Source: G965267335 sp965267335 (GTDB taxonomy: Bacteria; Bacteroidota; Bacteroidia; Cytophagales; JAAEPT01). From it: a stretch of DNA of 64,000 nucleotides. The position numbers were made by a program, and so were the translations under genes. Location of the stretch: the NCBI GenBank assembly GCA_965267335.1, contig OZ253953.1:2108001-2172000 (forward strand). The letters run 5' to 3'. Below are positions 51,629 to 61,900 of the stretch, piece by piece. Position 1 is the first letter of the stretch. The number at the start of each line of letters is the position of its first letter. The notes below the pieces were generated by a model. That model was not told where the DNA came from and made no database searches. It saw only the letters and a list, made by a program, of their open reading frames with translations.

Positions 51629-52597
51629 TTAAAAACAAGAGTTTATTGAATAATCTTTATCAAAGACAGAACAGGATTTGGCAATAGCAAAAGCCTGTTT
51701 AATGAGTTTGTTTGCAATGGCGATTTTTATAACCCTTTCTGGCTTGCCTTTCTCTTTAAGTCTTTCATACATTTCAATACACGGTTTGTTATATCGTTTT
51801 GCTGACCAACTGCACAAATAGAGGAGTTTTCTAACCCTGGAATTCCCCATTTTACAGATATGTCCTTTCCCTTTGACACTAGTACCAGACTGATGTATTC
51901 TAGGGCTAAATCCTATATATGCTATTAGTTGTTTGTAGTTATCGAATCTGGTAAATCCATCGGTCAATACTACTAGTGCAATGGCTGTCTTTTTGCCTAT
52001 ACCAGGTATTGAGAGTACGCTTTGATAAGATTGATTGAAATGGTTATTAATAAACTCTTGGGTTTTGGCTTCTATTTCAATGAGTTGTTCTTTAATTGTT
52101 TTAAGGCATGCCTTGATGGAGTTAATTGCTTGTAGCTCCCTAACACCACTTGCTTTAAAGGCTTCTAATTGATTAGTAAGCATGGTTTGTTGTTTCTCAA
52201 GTAGCTCTGAACAGCTCATAAGCTGTTGTAAATAAATCTTTACTTTGCTGCTTTGTTGCCAAAGAGAAGTTTGTTCAAACTCTGCGTACTGAGCTATTAT
52301 CTGAGCATCTTTTTTATCCGTTTTTGCCCTGGACAATCGCATTTGAGCAAACCTTCTAATGATTAGAGGATTTACTACGCTAACCTTTATGTTTTGATCA
52401 TTAATAAAACTTGCTAGCGGTAAGTAATATGGACCTGTAGCTTCCATTACACAGTGGTCAGTTGGAGCTACAATTTCCAAAAACTCTTTAAAGCCTTGTT
52501 TTTCATTGGGGAAAGAACAGTGTTGCCAACGGTCTGCAACTCTAAATGAAACGTCAAAAGTTGCTTTTGATACATCAATTCCTATAAATTTACTCAT
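51629..52597 (-). CDS. IS110-family transposase
   Basis: The 322-residue protein has an N-terminal DEDD (RuvC-like) domain: FIGIDVSKATFDVS (first Asp), VMEATGPYYLPLA (Glu), and SRAKTDKKDAQIIAQYA (last Asps). The C-terminal Tnp_20 (transposase IS116/IS110/IS902) domain has LSIPGIGKKTAIALV, AYIGFSPRIHQSGTSVKGKG and MGNSRVRKLLYL with the conserved Ser. It appears intact. IS110 recombinases act with a structured bridge RNA encoded by the element's noncoding end; here about 226 bp of noncoding sequence lies upstream of the gene. Confidence 0.93.
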   Translation of the reverse strand: MSKFIGIDVSKATFDVSFRVADRWQHCSFPNEKQGFKEFLEIVAPTDHCVMEATGPYYLPLASFINDQNIKVSVVNPLIIRRFAQMRLSRAKTDKKDAQIIAQYAEFEQTSLWQQSSKVKIYLQQLMSCSELLEKQQTMLTNQLEAFKASGVRELQAINSIKACLKTIKEQLIEIEAKTQEFINNHFNQSYQSVLSIPGIGKKTAIALVVLTDGFTRFDNYKQLIAYIGFSPRIHQSGTSVKGKGHICKMGNSRVRKLLYLCSWSAKRYNKPCIEMYERLKEKGKPERVIKIAIANKLIKQAFAIAKSCSVFDKDYSINSCF

Positions 52598-52823
52598 ACT
52601 CTAAAAGCTGAGAAAAGGACACTTTACTGATACTTATCAATCCTGCATTCAGGCTTTATGCCTCATGAACTGTTCAAGTTTTAGTAAAGAGAAGAAAGGG
52701 ACTAACATTCCGAACGGTCTAAAGACAAATGACGAACCTACAGTCTTTGCCTTTCTTCTTCCTTTTCGAAGTGAAACATTCCTTAAGATAATCACACCTT
52801 TAATTCAACGTTTCAAACATAGG
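52598..52823 (-). ncRNA. Candidate bridge-RNA region of the IS110 element
   Basis: This is noncoding sequence between the transposase start and the inferred element edge, on the side where IS110-group elements encode their bridge RNA. The loops and the guide sequences cannot be assigned by eye, so this is a positional prediction only. Confidence 0.35.
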
Positions 52824-52854
52824 ATGACGGCAAAGGGATGGTTGGGGGTTCTTT

Positions 52855-53117
52855 GTGTCCTTGGCGGACCTTAGCGTGCCAGCTGGAGGCTGGCCTTTGC
52901 GGTAAAAAAGTGAAATAGATTTCTCCCTCCTTCTTTCCTAGGAAAGAAGTGATTACGAATTATTAAATAGCTGGATAGTGATTTATTTGTAGGTCGGTCG
53001 AAATGCCAAGGGAGTGGCGTGTTGGTTTTTGTCTTTCAGGTTAGGCAGATTCCTTCATCTTTCTGCTGTTGCTATTCGCAAATACAGTAAAGATTCGGAT
53101 GACGTCAAGGGAGAGTT
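52855..53117. repeat. REP-like unit R3 plus intact 69-bp repeat R3'
   Basis: R3 repeats the R1/R2 pattern (CCAGCTGGAGGCTGG palindrome; AAATAGATTTCTCCCTCC; GTCGGTCGAAATGCCAAGGG). R3' (53031-53099) is the 69-bp twin of R2', here running uninterrupted into TGACGTCAAGGGAG. The R2-R2' and R3-R3' pairs look like a tandem duplication of about 270 bp split by the IS. Confidence 0.75.
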
Positions 53118-53205
53118 TGGTCTGTTAGCTCAACAGATTCCTTCCTTTTGACAATCATAGCCGGTTTACTATAATATCAAAGTATGCTCCTGAATCTTTC
53201 GTAAC

Positions 53206-54822
53206 CTATTCAACTACTACCTTTCTGGAAACAATTTGTTCTCCAAGCTTCAGGTTGAGAGTATAAACTCCAGGACTTAAGTATTCCAGATGAAGTAAGT
53301 TTTCTCCGGACTCCAATTTTCCTGAATCAATGATCACTCCAAGCATACCAGATAAGTAGTAATCTCCTTCTATCGGTGTATTGATGTGGAAGGCTCCACC
53401 CGAAGGATTGGGGAATACTGAGACGTCATAATTAATCGATTGATCATTACTTAATACACAAGTACCGGGTTGAGGGCCTGCTGCTTTTGGTGAACCATAA
53501 ATCGGGGAGCCGAGATAATCGCCCTGATAGGTGGTTGAGTAGGTCCATCGCTGAGCAAGTCCATTGTCAAAAACATCAGGACACTCCAGATGCAATGACG
53601 GGCCTAAGCCATCAGCCTCTGTTGGCCACGGAATAGTATCATTATAACGCACCGTATCTATGATTATTCCAACTGAGTTACGTAGTGTTAGTTTCTCTCC
53701 TCCATTACTAAGTCCCCCTTCGTATTGTAAGGTGCCTGAGATGCCAAAAAACAGATTGGTTATAGTAGCACCTCTGGATATGACAACAAATTCCTGATCA
53801 TCAATAGTGTAGTTTGAAGGGAAAACAAAATCAACACCATTTGTAAATTCATATCCTCCGATGTTTTGAGTTGATCCTGAGTTGTTCCATACTTCGATGT
53901 ACTCTAAAGTGTCTTGCCCCGGGTGGTTATACATGATTTCTGTAATGATAAGCTCCGCTGTGCCATCGTTGTACACAATTGGCAAAGACTGTGTTTCTGT
54001 CATTGCCTGTCCGGTAGTGTCTTCAATATTACTCACGAATAAGTTTACGAACGTTCCTGTTGGTAGATCTGAAGCAAGCGTAAGGGTAATGTACTCCCCA
54101 GTAATGTCTTGTTGAATATTGGTGATAGTACCCAAGCCTGAATAATTTGCTGAATTGAGGGCGGTTGCATTGACTTCTTCATTAAACTCGACCATAACCG
54201 AATCCGGGGCAAATGCCCACGCATCTTGTACATAAGGTCGTTGAATATCTCCATTGGGTGTGCAGCTGCTTGGTCCTGTGCCTGGTGTGGCGTAGATCAA
54301 CCCAAACCCATTGTAGTTCCCCACTATATCTACAGAATGTGTCCAATAGTGTGGCATCGAGTTGTTGTCATTAGGGTCACAAAGATTAATTGAATAACCA
54401 TAACCATCTGCTAAGGTATCCCAGGGTAAATTGTCATTATACCTCACAGAATCCAGTAAGTCCCCAACGCTGTTTCGGAGTACTATATCTTCACCATTAT
54501 TGGCCAGTCCTCCCGAATCCCAGGGAATGGCTTCAATACCAAAAAAACTTCTGAAATGTGCGGTATCTGATTTAGTAAAGACCAGATATTCCCCTGCATT
54601 GAGCATCATTGACGGAAGCGCATAATTGATGCCATCTGTGAATTTAATACCGGTAAGATCAATCGCTGAAACACTATTGTTGTATATTTCTATGAATTCG
54701 AGGGTGTCATTCTCTTGTTGATTGTAGAATATTTCCGTAATGACAATGTCAGACTCTGATTGAGCGTACAAACTATTGTACAAGCACAGAGTTAGTCCGT
54801 ATAGTAGGATTCTCTTGATCAC
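53206..54822 (-). CDS. T9SS-secreted lamin-tail domain protein
   Basis: GTG 54822 gives a clean signal peptide (MIKRILLYGLTLCL ... LYAQ), so I prefer it to the longer frame at 54882, leaving 538 residues. Two lamin-tail domains are visible: residues about 22-150 (IVITEIFYNQQENDTLEFIEIYN) and about 285-420 (LIITEIMYNHPGQDTLEYIEVWN), each with an NGGE(D/K)(I/L)xLRNSVG strand. An Ig-like linker lies between them, and the C-terminus is a type A T9SS domain (VSVFPNPSGGAFHI, YLSPGVYTLNLKLGE). Lamin-tail domains are common in secreted nucleases and polysaccharide-bound proteins, but no catalytic domain is present. Confidence 0.82.
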   Translation of the reverse strand: MIKRILLYGLTLCLYNSLYAQSESDIVITEIFYNQQENDTLEFIEIYNNSVSAIDLTGIKFTDGINYALPSMMLNAGEYLVFTKSDTAHFRSFFGIEAIPWDSGGLANNGEDIVLRNSVGDLLDSVRYNDNLPWDTLADGYGYSINLCDPNDNNSMPHYWTHSVDIVGNYNGFGLIYATPGTGPSSCTPNGDIQRPYVQDAWAFAPDSVMVEFNEEVNATALNSANYSGLGTITNIQQDITGEYITLTLASDLPTGTFVNLFVSNIEDTTGQAMTETQSLPIVYNDGTAELIITEIMYNHPGQDTLEYIEVWNNSGSTQNIGGYEFTNGVDFVFPSNYTIDDQEFVVISRGATITNLFFGISGTLQYEGGLSNGGEKLTLRNSVGIIIDTVRYNDTIPWPTEADGLGPSLHLECPDVFDNGLAQRWTYSTTYQGDYLGSPIYGSPKAAGPQPGTCVLSNDQSINYDVSVFPNPSGGAFHINTPIEGDYYLSGMLGVIIDSGKLESGENLLHLEYLSPGVYTLNLKLGEQIVSRKVVVE

Positions 54823-54978
54823 TCGTAAAATTTTAGTTAAGGTAAGGTTAAGCAAAAGTAAACTCAATACAAATATAATCAATTAAATTGAATGTGGACC
54901 GAACGAATGCTGTGCCCTTTTTGGATAAATTCTAAAGGGAAATACTTATGTTTATAATAGAATACACCGAAGCAAAGT

Positions 54979-56352
54979 ATGTACTATAACAATATCATTG
55001 AAACAATAGGAAATACCCCTCTGGTCAAGCTCAATAACCTAACAAAAGACATAAAGGGGACAATTCTCGTAAAAGTTGAGTATTTCAACCCGGGTAACTC
55101 AGTGAAAGACAGGATGGCACTGAAGATGGTTGAAGATGCCGAGAAGTCTGGACAGCTTTTACCAAATGGTACCATTATAGAAGGTACATCTGGAAATACG
55201 GGGATGGGACTGGCTCTTGTTGCCATTGCCAAAGGCTACAAATGCATATTTACTTTGACTGATAAGCAATCTCAAACTAAAATTGATGCATTACAGGCGT
55301 TAGGAGCGGAAGTAGTTGTTTGTCCGACTAATGTCCCCCCTGAAGATCCGCGGTCGTATTACTCGGTGGCCAAAAAGCTCAACGAAGAAACACCAAACTC
55401 TTTTTATCCCAATCAGTATGACAATCCATCGAATTCACAGGCTCACTACGAGACAACAGGACCTGAGATTTGGGAGCAGACTGAGGGAAGAATAACCCAC
55501 TATTGTGCTGGTGTAGGTACCGGAGGTACGATTTCGGGTGTAGCTAAATATCTCAAAGAGCAGTCAGAGGATATAAAAGTGGTCGGTATTGATACTTATG
55601 GTTCAGTATTTAAAAAATATAAGGAGACAGGAGTCTTTGATGAAAAAGAAATATATCCGTACCTGACGGAAGGTATAGGAGAAGATATTTTACCTGCCAA
55701 TGTAGATTTCGATGTGATAGATGAGTTTATTAAGGTTACCGATAAAGATGCGGCAATCATGACACGGAACCTGGCCAGAGAGGAAGGCCTCTTTGTTGGT
55801 TGGTCATGTGGTGCGGCTGTACATGGTGCTCTTGAGTATGCCAAAGAAAATCTAAAAGAAGATGATACTATGGTGATTATACTTCCAGATCACGGGACCA
55901 GGTACCTTGGTAAGGTTTATAACGAAACCTGGATGAAAGATCATGGTTTTCTGGAAGATAGAGAGTTTGGTACAGCGCGGGATATTATTGCAGCCAGGCC
56001 TGATAAGCGGAAAGACTTAATCAGCATAGATAAAACAGAGCCGGTCAGCAAAGCAATAGGGATACTGAATAAAATGTTTATCTCTCAAATACCTGTAACG
56101 GATGGTGATGAAATTGTTGGTAGCTTGTCAGATCGTACTGTGCTAAAGCAATTAATTAAGGACCCTAATCTCAAGTCACAGCCCATTAAGTATATCATGG
56201 ACGACCCTTTCATCTTTGTAGCAATTGATAGTACATTGGATGTGTTGTCTTCTCTTATGGAAGAGGGACACCGGGCGTTGTTGGTCAGAGATGATCAAGA
56301 CAAAGTGCATATCATTACTCAGGCGGATTTAATTTCTGCGTTAGGAGTGTAA
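54979..56352 (+). CDS. PLP-dependent cystathionine beta-synthase-like enzyme with CBS pair
   Basis: The 457-residue protein has a fold-type II PLP domain (about 1-320): IGNTPLVKLNNL, NSVKDRMA with Schiff-base Lys43, EGTSGNTGMGLALVA and GVGTGGTISGVAKYLKE. The C-terminal CBS pair (about 335-457) has SKAIGILNKMFISQIPVTDGDEIVGSLSDR and TLDVLSSLMEEGHRALLVRDD. It is the layout of cystathionine beta-synthase; cysteine synthase activity cannot be excluded without assay. The N-terminal heme domain of animal enzymes is absent. A promoter-like TATGTTTA lies about 30 bp upstream. Confidence 0.85.
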   Translation: MYYNNIIETIGNTPLVKLNNLTKDIKGTILVKVEYFNPGNSVKDRMALKMVEDAEKSGQLLPNGTIIEGTSGNTGMGLALVAIAKGYKCIFTLTDKQSQTKIDALQALGAEVVVCPTNVPPEDPRSYYSVAKKLNEETPNSFYPNQYDNPSNSQAHYETTGPEIWEQTEGRITHYCAGVGTGGTISGVAKYLKEQSEDIKVVGIDTYGSVFKKYKETGVFDEKEIYPYLTEGIGEDILPANVDFDVIDEFIKVTDKDAAIMTRNLAREEGLFVGWSCGAAVHGALEYAKENLKEDDTMVIILPDHGTRYLGKVYNETWMKDHGFLEDREFGTARDIIAARPDKRKDLISIDKTEPVSKAIGILNKMFISQIPVTDGDEIVGSLSDRTVLKQLIKDPNLKSQPIKYIMDDPFIFVAIDSTLDVLSSLMEEGHRALLVRDDQDKVHIITQADLISALGV

Positions 56353-56404
56353 CCATATTGGGTGACATACATTATGTTTTGGAATATAGATTCAAAACAA
56401 GGCT

Positions 56405-57307
56405 ATGAAACAAATACTTTTTTTTCACCTACTCTTACTAAGTTGGTCGTGTAGTGCTCAGGAAAGCCCAGAACAACCACCTACAACATCAGCGGAAACA
56501 ACAATAGACAGCGCGGCTAAACAGAGTTCCAAGGATTCACTGAGGATTGCTGACCGGACTGTTTTAAAAGAACGACTAAAGAATAAGTTAGACTCCGGCA
56601 AAGCAATCTACATACATATTCTGGTGCCTTTATGTGATAATGATCATCAGGGAATCGTTCCTGTGAATTCAAGGTTAGGTAATGGACTGAGTTTGAAGTC
56701 AAATTTATACTGGGGAGCTGGCTATGGTATTAAGTCTCATTTCTATTATCATACAAAATGGAAACTAATTGAGAGTCGAAAGGATATCAATTCGGATATT
56801 CTGGAACGAGTAGTATTCAAAAAGAAAAAAGGTAAGTCAGATGTGTTCATAGTAGCAGATGCATATCGTGGTGATAGAATGCTAGAATGTTTAGGCGACT
56901 ACATGGAATCACTTGCCGGTCAAAAAAATGACACATTGGTCATAAATGATGACACGGTACGCTGTGGAGGGTATGCCGATCTGATTGCTTTTAATGGACA
57001 CAATGGTCTCATGGATGAATACACTCCCATGGTTTACAATCAAGACGGTCGGGAGAAGGATGCGGTTGTGATAGCTTGTGCGTCTCATGGCTATTTTACG
57101 CCTTATTTGAAGGCTGCCGGTGGGTATCCTTTGGTGTTAACGACCAATTTACTAGCTCCTGAAGCTTATGTAATGGAAAACCTGATCGAAGCCTGGCTTG
57201 ATCAAAAGAGTGGGGAAGAGGTGCGTTTAGCAGCAGGTGACGGATACAATAGTATTCAGAAGTGTGGCCAAAGAGGGGCCCGGAGGTTGTTCAAGTCTGG
57301 GTGGTAG
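56405..57307 (+). CDS. Lipoprotein with possible caspase-fold (clan CD) domain
   Basis: The 300-residue protein has a signal with lipobox-like end (LLLSWSC, about residue 16). After a Ser/Thr-rich linker (about 20-50) the globular domain starts. Near the C-terminus, DLIAFNGHNG (His199) and AVVIACASHG (Cys225) form a hydrophobic-block-then-HG / hydrophobic-block-then-AC pattern typical of clan CD cysteine peptidases (caspases, CHAT, gingipains), although the spacing of 26 residues is short. A preceding VFIVADAYRGDRMLECLGDYM helix fits too. This assignment is speculative. Its gene sits next to VWA and CHAT genes. Confidence 0.45.
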   Translation: MKQILFFHLLLLSWSCSAQESPEQPPTTSAETTIDSAAKQSSKDSLRIADRTVLKERLKNKLDSGKAIYIHILVPLCDNDHQGIVPVNSRLGNGLSLKSNLYWGAGYGIKSHFYYHTKWKLIESRKDINSDILERVVFKKKKGKSDVFIVADAYRGDRMLECLGDYMESLAGQKNDTLVINDDTVRCGGYADLIAFNGHNGLMDEYTPMVYNQDGREKDAVVIACASHGYFTPYLKAAGGYPLVLTTNLLAPEAYVMENLIEAWLDQKSGEEVRLAAGDGYNSIQKCGQRGARRLFKSGW

Positions 57308-57354
57308 GTTGTTAAGTTGAATCAATAATTGTCATTCAATTGGATTGAGAGTTT

Positions 57355-58773
57355 TTAGTTCATTCTCAAAAAACGTCCTTGCCATAGCCGATAAGTGGTA
57401 TTATAAATCGTGATTTCTTGTCCCTCAATGGTTTTCTTCAGGTCAATAATATCCTGATCCACCGTATGGACAGATCCACCCGTTTTATAAGCGAGGTTGA
57501 TATAATGCTCATGAGAATGGAATAGATCACTACCACATAAGATTATTTTGATTGGCATTTTTATGTCATTTAGCGATTCAATATCTCTTATCGGACTACT
57601 ATTGTCCGCGATTAAAATGACCTGCTCATAATCCTTTGCTTTCTTCATTCCAGTGATGATGGCTTCCAGGTCGTTTTCGGGGTCTTCACCACTGCAACCA
57701 AAGCTCACAGCTCGTAACATAGTTCTTCGGAGTTCACTAAGGTTTTCTCCGTTGTTGTAATAAATACCGCCTGTTGTTCCGGTTTGTTTTAAACTATCTG
57801 GTTTTCCATTTCCATCGTTGAAAAAGACAAATTGTACTTCGCGTTCTTTTTTCTGAAAGTTAATAGATTGCCACATGGCCAGTTCTTTTGCATAAGGCTT
57901 CATGCTACAGGTAAGATCCATAACACATAGGATTTTATTCCATTGTGGATTTCGGGTAAAAATTATCGGGATTGTAGGGCGTAGGGAATACTTCGTTTTA
58001 ACCGGCCGACTACTACCTGTGGAAAAAGAGTTTGGAGTATAGGTCGGTTGTTTTTCAGGAGGCGTATATTCTATAGGATTGTCAAACCCCTCTTGTATAG
58101 CTTTTTGAAAATCATGTATTACTTGCATGCTATCAGGGTGAAATTGCTCTGGTTTTGGTCCCAGGTTAAGCTGAACAGTTAGGATAAACGGACCATCCTT
58201 CATCTCTACGTGATCCTTGATTACTTTATCATTCCATTTGACATGGTATATCTTACCTTTCGGAAGGAGTATTTTCTTTTGACCCGATTCCGGGATAATT
58301 ATCTGATGCGTTATGCCGGATTCTTTTTCTGTAAAATAAACGGTATCTCCGGCATAGGCATGAGCTTTTAATTCGACTGCAGTCTCTTTAGTGTTTGCTT
58401 GTATGTTGCCGTTGGATGCCGGGTTTTTGGGAGGGTTATTTCCTTTCGGGTCATAGGTTATCATATAATTGAACAACTTGGAAGAGTGTTCTTCTGCCAC
58501 TAATACGTCATAGTCCGGACAACCCTTAAGGCTTACTGTGTAGGTTTCACTGGAGTGTGATCTCATTGTTGCGAGACCATTTTTGTCGGTTCTGAGCTTA
58601 TAGGTCTTTCCGGTTTTTTGGCTGGTAAGCGTTATTGTAGTACGAACAGCCTTTTTGTCCGGGGTTTTTACAAATATATTTACCGTAGTAACCCGAGATA
58701 GGGGTATAGTTCTTTGGGGCCGACATAGCACACTTGCCAAGACCAGAGTCACACACACAATTAACCTTTTCAT
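57355..58773 (-). CDS. Secreted VWA-like protein with N-terminal transthyretin-like domain
   Basis: The 472-residue protein has a signal peptide (about 1-22). A carboxypeptidase-regulatory-like domain lies at about 30-120 (VNIFVKTPDKKAVRTTITL, TYTVSLKGCPDY). The C-terminal part (about 280-440) is von Willebrand A-like: LCVMDLTCSM (MIDAS DxTxS), SFGCSGEDPENDLEAI, QVILIADNSSP. The metal site departs from the usual DxSxS by a Thr. Such proteins often bind partners through the MIDAS metal. It lies 156 bp downstream of the CHAT gene on the same strand. Confidence 0.7.
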   Translation of the reverse strand: MKRLIVCVTLVLASVLCRPQRTIPLSRVTTVNIFVKTPDKKAVRTTITLTSQKTGKTYKLRTDKNGLATMRSHSSETYTVSLKGCPDYDVLVAEEHSSKLFNYMITYDPKGNNPPKNPASNGNIQANTKETAVELKAHAYAGDTVYFTEKESGITHQIIIPESGQKKILLPKGKIYHVKWNDKVIKDHVEMKDGPFILTVQLNLGPKPEQFHPDSMQVIHDFQKAIQEGFDNPIEYTPPEKQPTYTPNSFSTGSSRPVKTKYSLRPTIPIIFTRNPQWNKILCVMDLTCSMKPYAKELAMWQSINFQKKEREVQFVFFNDGNGKPDSLKQTGTTGGIYYNNGENLSELRRTMLRAVSFGCSGEDPENDLEAIITGMKKAKDYEQVILIADNSSPIRDIESLNDIKMPIKIILCGSDLFHSHEHYINLAYKTGGSVHTVDQDIIDLKKTIEGQEITIYNTTYRLWQGRFLRMN

Positions 58774-58929
58774 ATTCCTATTTGTTTTTGCAGCGTACTT
58801 ATAGTCTAAGTACCTTTTTTATAACAGGTTAATGAGGTGTTTATTGTATGAACAATTATCGAGCAGATTGAACCAGTAACACAAATTCTGTTGTAGGAAT
58901 AGAATCAATTGAGAATTAATAATCAATAA

Positions 58930-61900
58930 TTACTCTCCAATCATCACAAAAGCTCCCCAATAGTAAGGTTCTGGGTATTTTTCACGTAGTTTGATTTGTG
59001 CATTATAAAAGGCCTTTCGCTTGTCGCTGGTTGCAAAGTACTCACGATAGAACTCAATCATGAAATCTTGAGTGGCCCGATCATCTACCTTCCATAGACT
59101 CATTACTACAGTTTTAGCTCCTGCTGTTTGAAAAGCGCGCTGCAAACCATATACACCTTCACCGTTTTGGACAACACCAAGTCCTGTCTCACAGGCGGAA
59201 AGAATAACCATATCCGTATTGAAAAGATTAAGATTCATCGCCTCATAAGCCGTAAGATTTCCATCTTCAAGCACTTCATTGTGTTCCCAGGCATCAATTG
59301 CTTTTTCTGTAATCAGGTCTGTTTGTGAGAAAGTCGCCCCTGATAATAGCAGACCTGAAAGAGCCAAAGGGTTTAATTCTTTCGAACGCAGAACACTTTC
59401 AGTGCTATCGTTATCTTCGTCAAATATGTTCTGAAAGTAGCCATGAGTAGCAATATGAACAATGCTGGGAGAAAAGGTTTCTCCATTGATTGCTTTAAGA
59501 ACCTCTTCATCAGCATCCTTGTCTATTTTCAAATCAACCGATTTATTGTTTTCTTTCAGGATTTGATCAATTGACTCAACCTCTACCTTGGTACCAGGCA
59601 ATTGTGCTATGCCTTGTCCACCTCTCAGGAAGCCTCTGAGAAAACCCCGTTTTTTGGGGAGTGCTCTAGTGTCAGTGGCCTCAGAACCATCCGAACTTGC
59701 GAGCTCTAAGCCTTCAATTTTCTTTTCGTTGTAATCGGGATATCCCATGAGTAGGGAATTACTATAGTTGATATTTTGCTTTTTCTTGGACTTTTGGTTG
59801 ATAACATCTTTTGTATTACTGACGATTTGTATCTGATACTCATCAAGAACATAGGTGTCCTTATCAGGGTTTCTGAGTGTATTTAAACTGATTTGATTGT
59901 ATATGCCATCCGGGGCCAGATAGATGTGGTTTTTTTCCTTCAATGCTGGTGCCGAAGCGATAGGTTTCCAATAGCGTTCATAAGTATACTTGTCGCGGAT
60001 TTTATATTTAATACTGTTACGGTAGTTTTTCATAGCACCTGACTCGAGATAGTTTCCATCTTCAAAGGTGATTAGATTTGGTTGGCCCTTTGTCTTTTTA
60101 TCAATGCACAGAGCGAGGTATACGATTGAATCCTGGAATGCTCCTCCATTCTTAGGGTCAAATGTTCGGTATCTCACGATTTCTATCGCGGCTTCATCTT
60201 TCTTGAGTACATACCTCAAGTCTTTCCAATTCAGAAAAAGCTCTTCAAATTCCTTTTGTCTTTCTTCAGATGTTTTTGATTCCTCAATTCTAAAGGAAAG
60301 TTCCTTTTCCAGGTAATTGGCTGTATTCTCGAGTGAATCAATGTCAAGGTTGTGGTCATTAAGAATGTCGTCACTAGTCACATTGTATGTTCTTGAAAGT
60401 AGCTCACGCGTGCTGATATATCTATTGTATTTTTCAAAAATTGATGTTTTTCTGAAAATACTTTCTCTTAAATCTTTAGTTGAATTGAAGAGAAGTCCTT
60501 TGGAGACAAGTTGATTGTTATAAATGTTTCCAATCACTTTTGGATTCTCTTTATGGTATGCCAGGGCAAATGAATTGTACTTTTCGAAATACTCCCTAAT
60601 AGCTTTATAAAACAGTGTTTTTTCCTTTTCACTTAGAAAAACAAACTGTGTTCGATATTGATGAATGTAGCGCGCAGTACTTTTATTGAAGTATCGGCTT
60701 GCCTTTTTCATGTCACCCTGCGCCCAATAGATTAGGCTGAGGTTTGTTATAGACTTTAAGTAATCGGGGTGAGTAATTTCCAGAATCTCTTTTCTGATGT
60801 TGAGTCCCTTTTTTACAAATAGTACTGCCTGCTCGTATTCTCCTTTCTTGTAGAGCATTTCTCCATAATTATTCAAAGCGGTAGCGTACATGAAGTGGTG
60901 TTGACCCACTATTGTTTTGAGCTTAGAAAGACTATGTTCATATAGACTATCAGAAGATGTAAAATCATTGATCGCTGCGTAGTAACGAGCCTTCAGTAGG
61001 AGGGAAGTCCCATGTAGGTATGGATTGTGTTTGGAGCCTGTATAAGCCAATTCAACATGGTCCTTACCATGCTCAGGGTACCCTGCAACGATGTACGTAT
61101 GGCCGTATATCATGTTATATTCTATTCGTAGTGGCGACATATGGCCAGTTTGCTTTTCTAAAATAGTTTTAGCCGCTGAAAGGTTTTTGTCAGCACTATC
61201 GAAGTTTCTTAAAATGGAGTTGAGATACCCAAACTGTAGCAAGGCTTCGGCATAATCAAGTGTATGCGTTTTTTTTGCCTTTTGATAGATGTGAATCGCC
61301 TTTCTAAGCATGACCTCCGCCTCGGTGTAGCGCCCCTGCGTTATCAGTAGTTTTGAAATGCCGGTTGCGGCCATCGCATGTTCTGTAGAGTACGGGTCAA
61401 GTTCAGAGGCAATATCAATAGCCATTTGAAAATAACCCTCTGAGGATGAGAAGTTACCAAATGTGCGATTTAACAATCCTAGGTATATATTAGCTTTTAT
61501 GTAATCCGAACTTTTTCGTCCAGCGATATCTTTGCTGGCATCCAGGTATTTGTTACATAACAGAGAGGCTACTTTAAAATCACTGAATTCCAGTTTATAG
61601 TATGTTAATCTACCTAACTGCTCCAGGTAATTTTTTGACTTCTCTCCGTATACATTGATAGAACTTTTGAGGGATAAGAGCTGGGCTGAAGCTGCGGTTG
61701 CGTGGTCTCCAAGGTTGTATAGTAGTTGAGCCAGGTCATGAGACATAGTCAGCTGTTCGTTGGAATATTCAGGGAGTTTGATGACCTCCTCATAGGCTTG
61801 TTTGGCATATTTAAGAGCCTGTTCATCAGACTCAATTCCAAATCCATTTTCGACTTGATCAAGTGCTTTTTCATAGGGTAGTCTCCAGTTTTGAGAATAC

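Larger units (their letters stand above)
51622..52823 (-). mobile_element. IS110-family insertion sequence inserted in a REP-like repeat
   Basis: The boundaries are inferred from interrupted repeat sequence. The left flank ends CGGAATGA (51621) and the right flank resumes ATGACGGCAAAGGG (52824). Joined, these recreate the end of R2' seen intact in R3' (CGGATGACGTCAAGGG). The element is about 1.2 kb and holds one transposase on the minus strand. No long terminal inverted repeats are seen, as expected for IS110. A few bases (ATGA or TGA) are shared at the two edges. Confidence 0.65.
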
